Below the pieces are notes generated by a model. The model made no database searches and had not been told where the DNA came from. It worked only from the letters and a program-made list of their open reading frames with translations. This document shows positions 14,625-22,959 of a stretch of 35,109 nucleotides of DNA, one piece after another. A program made the position numbers and the translations under genes. The stretch is from Gammaproteobacteria bacterium (GTDB lineage Bacteria > Pseudomonadota > Gammaproteobacteria > Nitrosococcales > Methylophagaceae): assembly GCA_029248745.1 (NCBI GenBank), contig JAQWIT010000017.1:1-35109 (forward strand), read 5' to 3'. How positions within the stretch are numbered: position 1 is the first letter of the stretch; each line of letters opens with the position of its first letter.

Positions 14625-15403
14625 TGCCAACTCAACGCCAACATCACTGGGTTGCGTTAAGCACCTTATTAACAAGAGAAATACGCCGTTTTATTCGTAT
14701 CTGGCCACAAACCTTATTACCACCAGCCATCACGATGACGCTGTATTTCGTTATATTCGGCAACCTAATAGGTCAACGTATTGGTGAAATGAGCGGGTTT
14801 GCCTATATTGAATATATTGCCCCTGGCATTATCATGATGGCCGTGATCAACAATGCCTATGCCAATGTCGCATCCAGCTTTTTCAGTGCTAAATTCCAAA
14901 ACCACATTGAAGAACTTTTGATCGCCCCTATCCCAAATCACCTCATTCTAGCCGGTTATGTCATGGGTGGCGTTGCAAGAGGCTTATTGGTTGGCATCAT
15001 CGTCACAATCGTTGCTTTATTTTTTACCAAGCTCCACGTTCAACACCTCTTCATTACCCTCTCCATGGTGATATTAAGTGCAGTCCTGTTTTCACTTGGC
15101 GGTTTTATTAACGCGATTTATGGCAAAAGTTTCGATCAAATTGCCATCATCCCCACTTTCATCTTAACGCCCTTAACCTATCTCGGTGGTATCTTTTACT
15201 CCATCGATTTACTACCCGAGTTTTGGCAGCAAGCTTCCTTATTCAACCCGATTTTATATATGGTCAATGCCTTTCGCTATGGCATCTTAGGCGTATCTGA
15301 TATCCCGGTTGGTCTCGCCTTTGGCGTTATCATGCTCTTTATTGTGGGGCTAGCTAGCTTCGCGCTCTACCTGCTCAACCGTGGTACCGGACTCAGGCAC
15401 TAA
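14624..15403 (+). CDS. yadH: ABC-2-type exporter membrane protein (YadH type)
   Basis: The 259-residue integral membrane protein has about six hydrophobic segments and the ABC-2 permease pattern: 'LLTREIRRFIRIWPQTLLPP' at the start, 'FGNLIGQRIGEMSGFAYIEY', 'APGIIMMAVINNAYANVASS' and 'TYLGGIFYSIDLLPEFWQ', ending 'LLNRGTGLRH'. It is the partner of the ATPase immediately upstream. Its last 54 bases overlap the 3' end of dusA on the opposite strand. Confidence 0.92.
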   Translation: MPTQRQHHWVALSTLLTREIRRFIRIWPQTLLPPAITMTLYFVIFGNLIGQRIGEMSGFAYIEYIAPGIIMMAVINNAYANVASSFFSAKFQNHIEELLIAPIPNHLILAGYVMGGVARGLLVGIIVTIVALFFTKLHVQHLFITLSMVILSAVLFSLGGFINAIYGKSFDQIAIIPTFILTPLTYLGGIFYSIDLLPEFWQQASLFNPILYMVNAFRYGILGVSDIPVGLAFGVIMLFIVGLASFALYLLNRGTGLRH

Positions 15404-16372
15404 GGCTAAGGCCTGTTCAATAATCTCTATCCTCGCACCTTTCAAATTGGCGTTTTCACTCAGATAACGTCGCCACTTTTTCGCACCCGGCTGACCTTGA
15501 AAAAGTCCCAATAAATGGCGTGTGATCGAGTTAAGCGATCGGCCCAAGTCCATTCTCTGAGCAATATAAGGCAACATCGCTTCAACCACTTCATGACGTG
15601 ATAACCCCTGATTGGTTTTACCGAATACGCTGCTATCCGCCGCCGCCATGGTGTATGGGTCATGATAAATAACACGACCTAACATCGTACCGTCCACATG
15701 CTGCAAATGACTTTGCACTTCCTCCAATGACTGAATACCGCCATTTACAGAAATTTGTAAGTGCGGATAATCTTTCTTAATGTCATATACCCGCTGATAG
15801 TTCAATGGTGGAATATCCCGGTTTTCCTTTGGGCTCAAGCCAGATAGCCATGCTTTCCGAGCATGTAAAATAAACGTCTCACAACCCGCAACAGATACCG
15901 CATGAATAAACTGCGTTAAAAATTCATAACTGTCTTGGTCATCAATCCCTAACCGTGTTTTCACCGTGACAGGAATCTTTACCTTCGACTGCATCGCAGC
16001 CACACTGTCAGCCACCAGCTGAGGCTCTGCCATCAAACAAGCACCAAACATTCCTGATTGCACACGATCGCTAGGGCAGCCGACATTAATATTCACCTCA
16101 TCATAGCCCCAGTCTTCGGCCATCACCGCACACTCTGCTAACTCAGCAGGGTTTGAACCACCCAACTGCAAAGACAACGGCCCCTCCATTTCATCGTGCG
16201 CCAGAAAGCGGGCACGATCGCCATGCAACAAGGCACCTGTTGTAACCATCTCGGTATACAACAAACTCTCTCGCGTCATTAAACGAATAAAATAACGGAA
16301 ATCACGGTTCGTCCATTCGAGCATTGGGGCAACCGACAAACGATGGGCATGAGATAAATCAACTTGAGTCAT
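15350..16372 (-). CDS. dusA: tRNA-dihydrouridine synthase A
   Basis: DusA is an FMN enzyme that reduces uridines 20 and 20a in the D-loop of tRNAs. It starts 'RLSVAPMLEWTNRDFRYFIR', the DusA form of the N-terminal FMN loop, and has 'LSLQLGGSNPAELAECA', the catalytic cysteine in 'NINVGCPSDRVQSGMFGACL', 'VTVKTRLGIDD', 'HARKAWLSGLSPKENR' (a DusA marker) and 'SVNGGI'. I place the start at the ATG at 16372, giving 340 residues. A TTG at 16393 preceded by TAGGGTGA is an alternative with seven more residues. The C-terminal helix domain is complete, and its last codons overlap yadH convergently. Confidence 0.94.
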   Translation of the reverse strand: MTQVDLSHAHRLSVAPMLEWTNRDFRYFIRLMTRESLLYTEMVTTGALLHGDRARFLAHDEMEGPLSLQLGGSNPAELAECAVMAEDWGYDEVNINVGCPSDRVQSGMFGACLMAEPQLVADSVAAMQSKVKIPVTVKTRLGIDDQDSYEFLTQFIHAVSVAGCETFILHARKAWLSGLSPKENRDIPPLNYQRVYDIKKDYPHLQISVNGGIQSLEEVQSHLQHVDGTMLGRVIYHDPYTMAAADSSVFGKTNQGLSRHEVVEAMLPYIAQRMDLGRSLNSITRHLLGLFQGQPGAKKWRRYLSENANLKGARIEIIEQALALVPESGTTVEQVEREAS

Positions 16373-16468
16373 TAAGAGACAGGCACTATTCAAATAATCA
16401 CCCTACTATTGTCTCAAATCATCACATACAATAGCTATTATTTTATTTAACAGACACATAAGGCCCAA

Positions 16469-17170
16469 ATGCCACCAGCGTTGATTAAAACCAAAGACTT
16501 CGACGTTATCCTTAAAAAGAGTGCCCGACGCCAGAGTGTCACTCTCAAAGTCAGCGCCAAAGGCGTGTTCCTTCATATCCCGACACAGCTACCAATGGAC
16601 ATCGCCCACGATCTCATCGAAGAAAAATCTGACTGGATAAAACAACAACTCGCCAAACAACCTGAACCAGAGCCAGAACGCCAATGGCAACAGGGACAAA
16701 CATTATTACTGTTCGGGCAACACTACGAATTACAACTAGAACAAAAAGGCGACTCACCCAAAGTCAAACTTATGAATGATGCCATCATACTATCCGGTCG
16801 ACTCCATCGCGTAGGTCTAAAAACCCGGCGCCAGGCCATCATCAACTGGTACAAAGAACAAGCCGAAATCTATCTCAACAATCGTACCGAAGAACTCAGC
16901 CAACTAACGGGGCTCATTCCTCAATCCATCACCATCAAAACCTACAAAGCCCGCTGGGGAAGCTGCAACATCAGAGGCGAAATTCAATACAACTGGCAAA
17001 TCATGCAAGCCCCACCGTCAGTCATTGACTACCTCATCATCCATGAGCTCTGCCATCTAAAACACCACAACCACGGCAAAGGATTTTGGGGATTGGTCGA
17101 ACAGCACTACCCTGACTATCGAAGGCAACAAGCTTGGTTAAAACAAAACGGAGTTCAACTCCAGCTCTAA
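16469..17170 (+). CDS. YgjP-like zinc metalloprotein (DUF45/WLM)
   Basis: The 233-residue protein has the zinc motif HELCH in 'DYLIIHELCHLKHHNHGKGF' near residue 200, followed by 'FWGLVEQHYPDYRRQQAWLK'. It also has the upstream 'KTYKARWGSCNIRGEIQYNW' characteristic of the M48-related DUF45/YgjP family. E. coli YgjP has been linked to UTP pyrophosphatase activity, while relatives are peptidase-like, so the reaction here is left open. It is soluble with no signal peptide. It faces dusA divergently. Confidence 0.88.
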   Translation: MPPALIKTKDFDVILKKSARRQSVTLKVSAKGVFLHIPTQLPMDIAHDLIEEKSDWIKQQLAKQPEPEPERQWQQGQTLLLFGQHYELQLEQKGDSPKVKLMNDAIILSGRLHRVGLKTRRQAIINWYKEQAEIYLNNRTEELSQLTGLIPQSITIKTYKARWGSCNIRGEIQYNWQIMQAPPSVIDYLIIHELCHLKHHNHGKGFWGLVEQHYPDYRRQQAWLKQNGVQLQL

Positions 17171-17210
17171 CCGGTATTAATATAAACTGAGCCCATACGG
17201 AGGTATTAAA

Positions 17211-17594
17211 TTGAAAAACCTCATTCCTTTACTCTTTATCACTTTATGCATAGCTGCCTGTGATTCAGGCCCTAAGTCCATGGAAGTCCCCGCCACCGCC
17301 TATACATCAAGTGAAAGGGAAACAGACTCGACGCCTTTCTTAGCAGCATGGGGAAATGAACTAAAGCCTGGTATGAAATCCCTTGCGGTTTCAAGAGATC
17401 TTTTAGAGCTCGGCTTAACCAATAATACAAAAGTGAGAATCGAAGGACTTGAAGATGACTACCTTGTCCTCGATAAAATGAATAAACGCTGGGAAAAGAA
17501 GATAGATATCTATATGGGTACAGATGTAAAAAAAGCCAAACAATGGGGCAAAAAGAAAGTCACCATCTACTGGGAAGAAGAAGCTGAACCTTAA
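17211..17594 (+). CDS. Lipoprotein with a 3D (three-aspartate) domain
   Basis: A TTG start preceded by GGAGGT gives a 16-residue lipoprotein signal 'MKNLIPLLFITLCIAAC' with lipobox IAAC, so Cys17 would be lipidated. The mature part has the 3D-domain order: 'TAYTSSERETDSTPFLAAWG' (first Asp), 'PGMKSLAVSRDLLELGL', 'LVLDKMNKRWEKKIDIYMG' (D-KMN-R and D-Y-MG aspartates) and 'AKQWGKKKVTIYW'. 3D domains occur in lytic transglycosylases (MltA, YuiC) and some RlpA-like proteins. This short stand-alone form with Tyr/Asp retained may bind or cleave peptidoglycan in the periplasm. It is 40 bases downstream of the YgjP-like gene and could be cotranscribed. Confidence 0.8.
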   Translation: MKNLIPLLFITLCIAACDSGPKSMEVPATAYTSSERETDSTPFLAAWGNELKPGMKSLAVSRDLLELGLTNNTKVRIEGLEDDYLVLDKMNKRWEKKIDIYMGTDVKKAKQWGKKKVTIYWEEEAEP

Positions 17595-17639
17595 CCCCAC
17601 AGTTCGATATAGCAAGTCATTACACACACTGGAACTCAA

Positions 17640-17807
17640 ATGACCCAAACCAACAACAAAATCGACACCTTGCTTGTAAAACACCCCAACCTGAGCAAAG
17701 AAGAAGCTATCAAAATCTTCGCTGATAAAAATGAACGCAAAAAGAAAAAACGTGCTGAAAAAGCAGAAAGAATCATCGCAAAAAAGCTAATCAATGACAA
17801 AACCTAA
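17640..17807 (+). CDS. Small Lys-rich hypothetical protein, 55 residues
   Basis: An ATG at 17640 with a GGAA ribosome site opens a 55-codon frame. The N-terminal half 'NKIDTLLVKHPNLSKEEAIK' looks like a helix-turn-helix-like or capping segment. The second half is a highly charged Lys/Arg/Glu/Ala helix ('NERKKKKRAEKAERIIAKK'). It lies 45 bases after the 3D lipoprotein. No family is recognised. The steady amphipathic composition and good spacing favour a real gene. Confidence 0.55.
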   Translation: MTQTNNKIDTLLVKHPNLSKEEAIKIFADKNERKKKKRAEKAERIIAKKLINDKT

Positions 17808-17870
17808 CTGACCGACCCTACAAGATTCTACTTGAGAGACTGCCTGGTTTTAATTAGCCTAAAACTATTA

Positions 17871-18395
17871 ATGAATTGGCAAATGTCCGTAAATACAAAG
17901 ATACAAAAACTCAGAAGTAAACTACTAGTTATTCCATTAATTAAGCTTTACTGTAAATTTAAACCCTATGCTCTTAAACGTGCGCTCCTCATCCGATTAG
18001 ATTTAACTAATCTGTTGGGACTAAAGATACGACATCTCACCCCAAAGGCACGTTTAGCATGGTTCGACGAACATTTTGACGACGTAATTAATATAGTTAC
18101 TAAGAACATGCTTCACCCTCAAACCTTCGATCCTGAACTTCAAGAAGTTGATGAACAAATGGAAGAACTCTATAAAGGTGTTCTCAAAGACTATGATGAA
18201 AGCAAAGACTCAATAGACCAGCTAATAGGCGAGTTTGATGGAATCAAAGATATTTCAACTTTAAAACAACATTATTGGTTAATTTGCCAATACACAAAAA
18301 AACTAATTGATGACCCTAAAGCTGCAAAATTCTATTTTAAACTTGCCCAAAACACTCCTCCTGACTCCAAAGAGCTAGAGATTAAGGACGTTTAA
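17871..18395 (+). CDS. Hypothetical acidic helical protein
   Basis: I do not recognise this protein, about 174 residues from the ATG at 17871 (the frame is open back to a TTG at 17832; another ATG is at 17883). The N-terminal third is basic and hydrophobic ('KLLVIPLIKLYCKFKPYALK'). The rest is acidic and helical: 'FDEHFDDVINIVTKNM', 'ELQEVDEQMEELYKGVLKDY' and 'DSIDQLIGEFDGIKD'. No ribosome site is clear for any start. AT content is higher than in the flanking core genes, fitting acquired DNA. Confidence 0.5.
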   Translation: MNWQMSVNTKIQKLRSKLLVIPLIKLYCKFKPYALKRALLIRLDLTNLLGLKIRHLTPKARLAWFDEHFDDVINIVTKNMLHPQTFDPELQEVDEQMEELYKGVLKDYDESKDSIDQLIGEFDGIKDISTLKQHYWLICQYTKKLIDDPKAAKFYFKLAQNTPPDSKELEIKDV

Positions 18396-18555
18396 AATAT
18401 TCGTCCCTCTACCAAAAAGAAACTGCGATTTTTAAAATCACAAGTTGCAGATCGAGGTGCTTTTAAACTAGCCCTAAGCGATCCAAGGTTGGCTACAATT
18501 TTTCATTTGTATCTGTACTATTCCTAATTTCTGATTATCTTTAAATAAATACCTG

Positions 18556-19150
18556 TTGGATTCATTTGACATTGAAGTCTCAAAATTCTTTACACTCGGC
18601 GACTGTATATCATCAAGCATAGAAGGTATTAGATATTCAGTACATGGAACTACAGTAGGGCTAAGTAAGTTCTATCTTGTTATGCACCACGCTTCCAGAA
18701 GATCCATAGCAGAACTTGAATATGATCAAAGCCACACTAAGTATATTGTCTTCCAGGGGATCGTTTTTTGCAGCTGGATACGTTAATAAATCATCTCTAA
18801 TTTACGATGGAATCCAATTTGGAATTATTTTTTCTGGACTTTACCTTTCTCAGTATATTGCCTAAAAATATTTCAAAGAGCCCATAGTTGCTACGTTTGG
18901 AATCGTCTTTATCATTACTTTTTTTGCACACCTCTACGCCACTATAAATAAAGATATCCACCACATTAAAAATGCAGAAATAACCGACATTAAACAATAC
19001 AATTTTGAATTCTCTCCAGAAAAACAATATCCAAACCGAGATATGATACTTCTAGCAAGCAGTAATGATTTCTTTATTTTTCGAAATCTAAAAACCAAAC
19101 AAAGTCTTGTTTTACCTAGGAACAGTATTCTTTCAATCTCAAGTTTTTAA
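18556..19150 (+). pseudogene. Broken gene for a small membrane protein
   Basis: Three pieces of one reading frame can be joined. The first runs 18556-18786 ('FDIEVSKFFTLGDCISSSI' to 'HTKYIVFQGIVF'). If the T6 run at 18764-18769 had five T, it would continue as 'AAGYVNKSSLIYDGIQFGII' and 'FSGLYLSQYIA'. A TAA at 18863-18865 then interrupts, and the same frame resumes 'KYFKEPIVATFGIVFIITFF' with a hydrophobic segment, followed by a soluble tail to 19150 ('NFEFSPEKQYPNRDMILLAS', 'NSILSISSF'). Two membrane segments are likely. The N-terminus has no ATG. The family is not recognised. One frameshift plus one stop indicate decay. Confidence 0.5.
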
Positions 19151-19453
19151 ACTTCTGATTGATAAAATAGAGATAATTTTAATTTCGCCCTCAATGCAAA
19201 GCCGAACTTTGAAAGCTATTTGAGATCAATACGACGAGTGCTTGAGCGCAGCGAGTTTTCGTCGTATCTCAAATAGATTGAAAAGTGAGGTAACCCGCAG
19301 GGCAAGCATGGGTTGGCCTTTTGTTTGGTTCGTTTATTTTGGCCACGCAAAATAAATGGAAGCCCCAGCGGCAGTGGACTCAAATAAATCCTCGCGCCAG
19401 CGAATCAAAACCCAAACTTGTACCCAATCCAAATCAAAGCTAAAATACCCTCT
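19151..19453. other. Intergenic region with a hairpin element and a short 'GWPFVWFVYFGHAK' frame
   Basis: Besides the hairpin at 19216-19276, a short plus-strand frame reads MGWPFVWFVYFGHAK and stops (19309-19356), followed by a frame starting MEAPAAVDSN. I recall this aromatic peptide being encoded in intergenic sequence of other proteobacteria next to 'GAGCGCAGCGAG' hairpins, which would make it part of a dispersed repeat rather than a gene. That is memory, not a search result. Confidence 0.4.
19216..19276. repeat. Large hairpin, probable dispersed intergenic repeat
   Basis: An outer 9-bp stem (CTATTTGAG with CTCAAATAG) and an inner 9-bp stem (ATACGACGA with TCGTCGTAT) are separated by a 4-base bulge on one side. 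The loop contains GAGCGCAGCGAG. No T-run follows, so it is not an ordinary terminator. The form fits a REP-like element. Confidence 0.6.
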
Positions 19454-19522
19454 GCGAATAAGGAACGCTGCAACAGGCACCGCCTGCTAGGCTTATTCAC
19501 CGAAAAACAACAACCGCGTTCA
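19454..19522 (+). ncRNA. SAH riboswitch upstream of metK-ahcY
   Basis: The sequence carries the core of the S-adenosylhomocysteine riboswitch: GGAACGCTGCAAC, a hairpin, then CTAGGCTT. P1 pairs GAATAAG (19456-19462) with CTTATTC (19492-19498). P2 pairs CAGGC (19474-19478) with GCCTG (19482-19486). The pseudoknot/P4 pairs GAACGC (19463-19468) with GCGTTC (19516-19521), all perfectly. In the known class SAH binding turns on genes that remove SAH, and ahcY is the second gene downstream. It lies about 90 bases before the metK start. Confidence 0.88.
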
Positions 19523-19612
19523 TTATTAACAGGTAACTGATAGTAATGGACCGTCACCAATGACCTCCCCATCTATCCATACCGTAGTTTAATCTTGAAA
19601 GAGGAACAAACT

Positions 19613-20773
19613 GTGGGCAATAACTATATGTTTACGTCTGAATCGGTTTCAGAAGGCCACCCGGATAAGGTGGCCGATCAAATCTCTGATGCGATTCTTG
19701 ATGAAATTTTACGCCAAGATCCCAATGCACGTGTGGCATGTGAGACCTTAATCAAAACAGGTGCCGCCATTGTCGCTGGTGAAATCACGACTTCCGCTTG
19801 GGTCGACTTAGAAGATATCGTCAGGAAAACGATCACTGATATCGGCTATAACAGCTCAGAGGTTGGCTTCGATGGTGAAACCTGTGCCGTTATGTCGCTG
19901 ATTGGCAAACAATCAGAAGATATCGCCATGGGTGTGGATCGAGCCACGCCTGAAGAGCAAGGTGCCGGTGACCAAGGGTTAATGTTTGGCTATGCCAGCA
20001 ATGAAACCGACGTACTGATGCCAGCCCCAATTACCTATGCACATCGCTTTGTGGAGCGGCAGGCACAGGTGCGTAAAGACGGAACCCTACCTTGGCTACG
20101 TCCCGATGCTAAAAGCCAAGTCACTTTTGTATATGAAGATGACAAACCCGTTGCCATTGATGCCGTCGTATTATCAACACAACATAATCCTGAGATTTCA
20201 CAACAAGACCTTCACGAAGCCGTCATGGAAGAAATTATCAAACCGACATTGCCTGAAAAATGGCTCAGTGCCCAAACACAATTCCACATCAACCCAACAG
20301 GCCAATTTATTATTGGTGGCCCTGTCGGTGATGCCGGTTTAACAGGGCGTAAGATCATTGTTGATACCTATGGTGGCATGGCGCGTCACGGTGGTGGCGC
20401 TTTTTCGGGTAAAGACCCTTCAAAAGTCGATCGCAGTGCCGCTTACGCCGGTCGCTATGTCGCCAAAAATATCGTCGCAGCTAGGCTCGCTGACCGCTGT
20501 GAAATCCAAGTCTCTTATGCCATCGGTGTGGCAGAACCCACTTCAATCACCATCAATACCTTTGGTACCGGCAAAATTGCACAAGACAAACTAGAAGCAT
20601 TGGTCCGTGAACACTTTGATTTACGTCCCGTTGGATTAGTCACCATGTTGAATTTGATTCGACCGATTTATCAACCGACTGCCGCTTATGGCCACTTTGG
20701 CCGGGAAACACCCGAGTTCACTTGGGAACACACCGACCTCGCTGACACATTACGTGATGCTGCAGGCATCTAG
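19613..20773 (+). CDS. metK: S-adenosylmethionine synthase
   Basis: MetK makes SAM from methionine and ATP. Starting at the GTG at 19613, which follows AGAGGA by about 7 bases, the protein has 386 residues, the standard length; the longer frame from a TTG at 19595 is less likely. Signature elements are '[20 protein letters not shown]' at the start, '[12 protein letters not shown]' and '[19 protein letters not shown]' (the P-loop-like GGGAFSGKD). It is the first gene of a metK-ahcY operon, with 43 bases to ahcY. Pairing of MetK with AhcY under an SAH riboswitch couples SAM production to removal of its inhibitory by-product. Confidence 0.96.
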   Translation: MGNNYMFTSESVSEGHPDKVADQISDAILDEILRQDPNARVACETLIKTGAAIVAGEITTSAWVDLEDIVRKTITDIGYNSSEVGFDGETCAVMSLIGKQSEDIAMGVDRATPEEQGAGDQGLMFGYASNETDVLMPAPITYAHRFVERQAQVRKDGTLPWLRPDAKSQVTFVYEDDKPVAIDAVVLSTQHNPEISQQDLHEAVMEEIIKPTLPEKWLSAQTQFHINPTGQFIIGGPVGDAGLTGRKIIVDTYGGMARHGGGAFSGKDPSKVDRSAAYAGRYVAKNIVAARLADRCEIQVSYAIGVAEPTSITINTFGTGKIAQDKLEALVREHFDLRPVGLVTMLNLIRPIYQPTAAYGHFGRETPEFTWEHTDLADTLRDAAGI

Positions 20774-20816
20774 AACCAACTGACAAATAAACATAACCTA
20801 AATAGTAGGAATAAAA

Positions 20817-22127
20817 ATGAACGCACCTATCGATAACTTAACCCCCGATTTCAAAGTGGCTGATATCAGCCTTGCTGAATGGGGTGCCAAAGAAATTAAA
20901 ATCGCTGAAACAGAAATGCCTGGCTTGATGGCCATTCGTGAAGAATATGCAGGTAAAAACCCACTAGCCGGCGCCCGCATTGCGGGTTGTTTGCATATGA
21001 CCATTCAAACTGCTGTGTTGATCGAAACCTTGATCGACTTAGGCGCTGAAGTTCGCTGGTCATCATGCAATATTTTCTCAACACAAGACCAAGCCGCTGC
21101 AGCCATTGCAGCACAAAATATTCCTGTCTTTGCTTGGAAAGGTGAAACCGAAGAAGAAGCTGTTTGGTGCATTAAACAAACCATCTTTGGACCTGGTGGC
21201 TGGCGTCCTAACCTTATCCTAGATGATGGTGGTGACTTAACCCAAATCATGCATGATGAATTCCCAGAATTACTTAACGATGTGAAAGGTTTATCTGAAG
21301 AAACCACCACGGGTGTACACCGCCTATATGAAATGATGCAGGATGGCAGCTTGAAAGTGCCTGCTATCAACGTCAATGACTCTGTCACTAAGTCTAAGTT
21401 CGATAACCTATACGGTTGCCGTGAGTCATTACTCGATGGTATCAAGCGTGCCACCGATGTCATGGTCGCAGGTAAAATTTGTGTTGTCTTGGGCTATGGC
21501 GACGTAGGTAAAGGCTGCGCACAAGCCTTTAAGGGCATGGGAGCAACCGTGATGGTCACTGAAATTGACCCAATCTGTGCACTCCAAGCCGCAATGGAAG
21601 GCTACCGTATTGTCGATATGGATGAAGTAGCAGCGATGGGCGATATCTTCGTCACCACAACCGGTAATGTTAACGTCATTAATCACGACCATATGGTGGC
21701 CATGCAAAACGAAGCCATTGTTTGTAATATCGGTCATTTCGATTCTGAAATCGATGTCGCGTCTTTACGTCAATACGAATGGGTTAACGTTAAACCACAA
21801 GTCGATCACATCGTCTTCCCAGATGGCAAACGTATTACCTTGCTTGCAGAAGGTCGTTTAGTTAACTTAGGCTGTGCAACGGGTCATCCAAGTTTCGTCA
21901 TGTCAGCCTCATTTACTAACCAAGTGATGGCGCAAATCGAACTATGGGACAACAGTGACGACTACAAAAATGAAGTCTATGTACTACCAAAATCATTAGA
22001 TGAAAAAGTCGCACGACTTCACCTAGGTAAAATTGGTGCCCACTTAACAGAATTGACGGATGAGCAAGCGACTTACCTTAACCTCAATCAAGCTGGTCCG
22101 TTCAAACCCGAACATTACCGCTACTAA
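20817..22127 (+). CDS. ahcY: Adenosylhomocysteinase (SAH hydrolase)
   Basis: AhcY splits SAH to homocysteine and adenosine using bound NAD. The 436-residue protein has '[20 protein letters not shown]', '[20 protein letters not shown]', the NAD-binding '[20 protein letters not shown]', '[10 protein letters not shown]' and the C-terminal 'KPEHYRY', in which Lys and Tyr contact NAD of the neighbouring subunit. TAGGA lies about 6 bases before the ATG. A strong bidirectional terminator follows 8 bases after the stop. Under the SAH riboswitch, this gene is the expected target. Confidence 0.97.
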   Translation: MNAPIDNLTPDFKVADISLAEWGAKEIKIAETEMPGLMAIREEYAGKNPLAGARIAGCLHMTIQTAVLIETLIDLGAEVRWSSCNIFSTQDQAAAAIAAQNIPVFAWKGETEEEAVWCIKQTIFGPGGWRPNLILDDGGDLTQIMHDEFPELLNDVKGLSEETTTGVHRLYEMMQDGSLKVPAINVNDSVTKSKFDNLYGCRESLLDGIKRATDVMVAGKICVVLGYGDVGKGCAQAFKGMGATVMVTEIDPICALQAAMEGYRIVDMDEVAAMGDIFVTTTGNVNVINHDHMVAMQNEAIVCNIGHFDSEIDVASLRQYEWVNVKPQVDHIVFPDGKRITLLAEGRLVNLGCATGHPSFVMSASFTNQVMAQIELWDNSDDYKNEVYVLPKSLDEKVARLHLGKIGAHLTELTDEQATYLNLNQAGPFKPEHYRY

Positions 22128-22134
22128 GTACATC

Positions 22135-22170
22135 AATAAAAGGGCTAACTTAACCGTTAGCCCTTTTATT
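22135..22170. terminator. Terminator of metK-ahcY
   Basis: A perfect 15-bp stem (AATAAAAGGGCTAAC with GTTAGCCCTTTTATT) around a 6-base loop, T-rich on both exits. Confidence 0.9.
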
Positions 22171-22266
22171 TCCCCCAAACCATTTACCCTGTAGACATCA
22201 CCAATTCGTCCGACTTTCAGTCTGCGGACTAGGCTTCAACGCAAAAACATAAGATAATCTCTCCAC

Positions 22267-22959
22267 ATGAGTTACTTTGCCGATTCCCTTTCTGCTGCAA
22301 CCGAGCTAATCCTATCGTTTGATCAGGCGCTATATGAGATCGTTCTTAACTCGATTTTCATTTCACTCATCGCAGCACTCATTGCCGGTATCGTTGCCAT
22401 TCCAGCTGGCATCGTGATGGCCCTCAATCAATTTCACGGCAGACAATTAATCCAGCATACTCTGAATACCTTAATGGCCATGCCAACCGTCTTGATCGGC
22501 CTACTTCTCTATGGCTTATTGAGCCGCCTTGGACCCTTTGGCCATTTAGAATTACTTTATACCCCAACAGCCATCATCATCGCTGAAGCCATTTTAATTT
22601 TCCCGATCATGATGAACCTGGCCATTGCTGCCGTCACGGCCGCCGATCCACGGCTTGTTCCTACCCTAAGAAGTCTTGGCGCCAAATCCACCACCTTAAC
22701 TATTCAAGTCGCAAAACAAACACGGTTTATCATGTTGGCCGCGGTTATCACCGGCTTTGGCCGTGCTATTGGTGAAGTGGGCGCCGCAATGATGGTCGGG
22801 GGCAACATTGAAGGTTATACCCGCACCATGACTACTGCCATTGCGCTGGAAACCAGCAAAGGCGAATTTGAAGTGGGTCTTGCATTAGGTTTATTACTCT
22901 TATTTATTGCCTTTCTCGTTAACTTTATTTTGTCTTGTCTACAGCGAGAAAAAGTATGA
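22267..22959 (+). CDS. tupB: Tungstate/molybdate-type ABC transporter permease (TupB-like)
   Basis: The 230-residue protein has about five membrane segments and the binding-protein-dependent permease EAA loop 'TLRSLGAKSTTLTIQVAKQT' near residue 140, followed by 'GFGRAIGEVGAAMMVGGNIE', the form seen in TupB/WtpB tungstate permeases. The pairing with an ATPase whose C-terminus carries a molybdate-binding-like domain supports an oxyanion substrate. It overlaps the ATPase gene by an ATGA. Tungstate against molybdate cannot be settled by eye. The periplasmic binding protein gene (tupA) is not adjacent. Confidence 0.8.
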   Translation: MSYFADSLSAATELILSFDQALYEIVLNSIFISLIAALIAGIVAIPAGIVMALNQFHGRQLIQHTLNTLMAMPTVLIGLLLYGLLSRLGPFGHLELLYTPTAIIIAEAILIFPIMMNLAIAAVTAADPRLVPTLRSLGAKSTTLTIQVAKQTRFIMLAAVITGFGRAIGEVGAAMMVGGNIEGYTRTMTTAIALETSKGEFEVGLALGLLLLFIAFLVNFILSCLQREKV

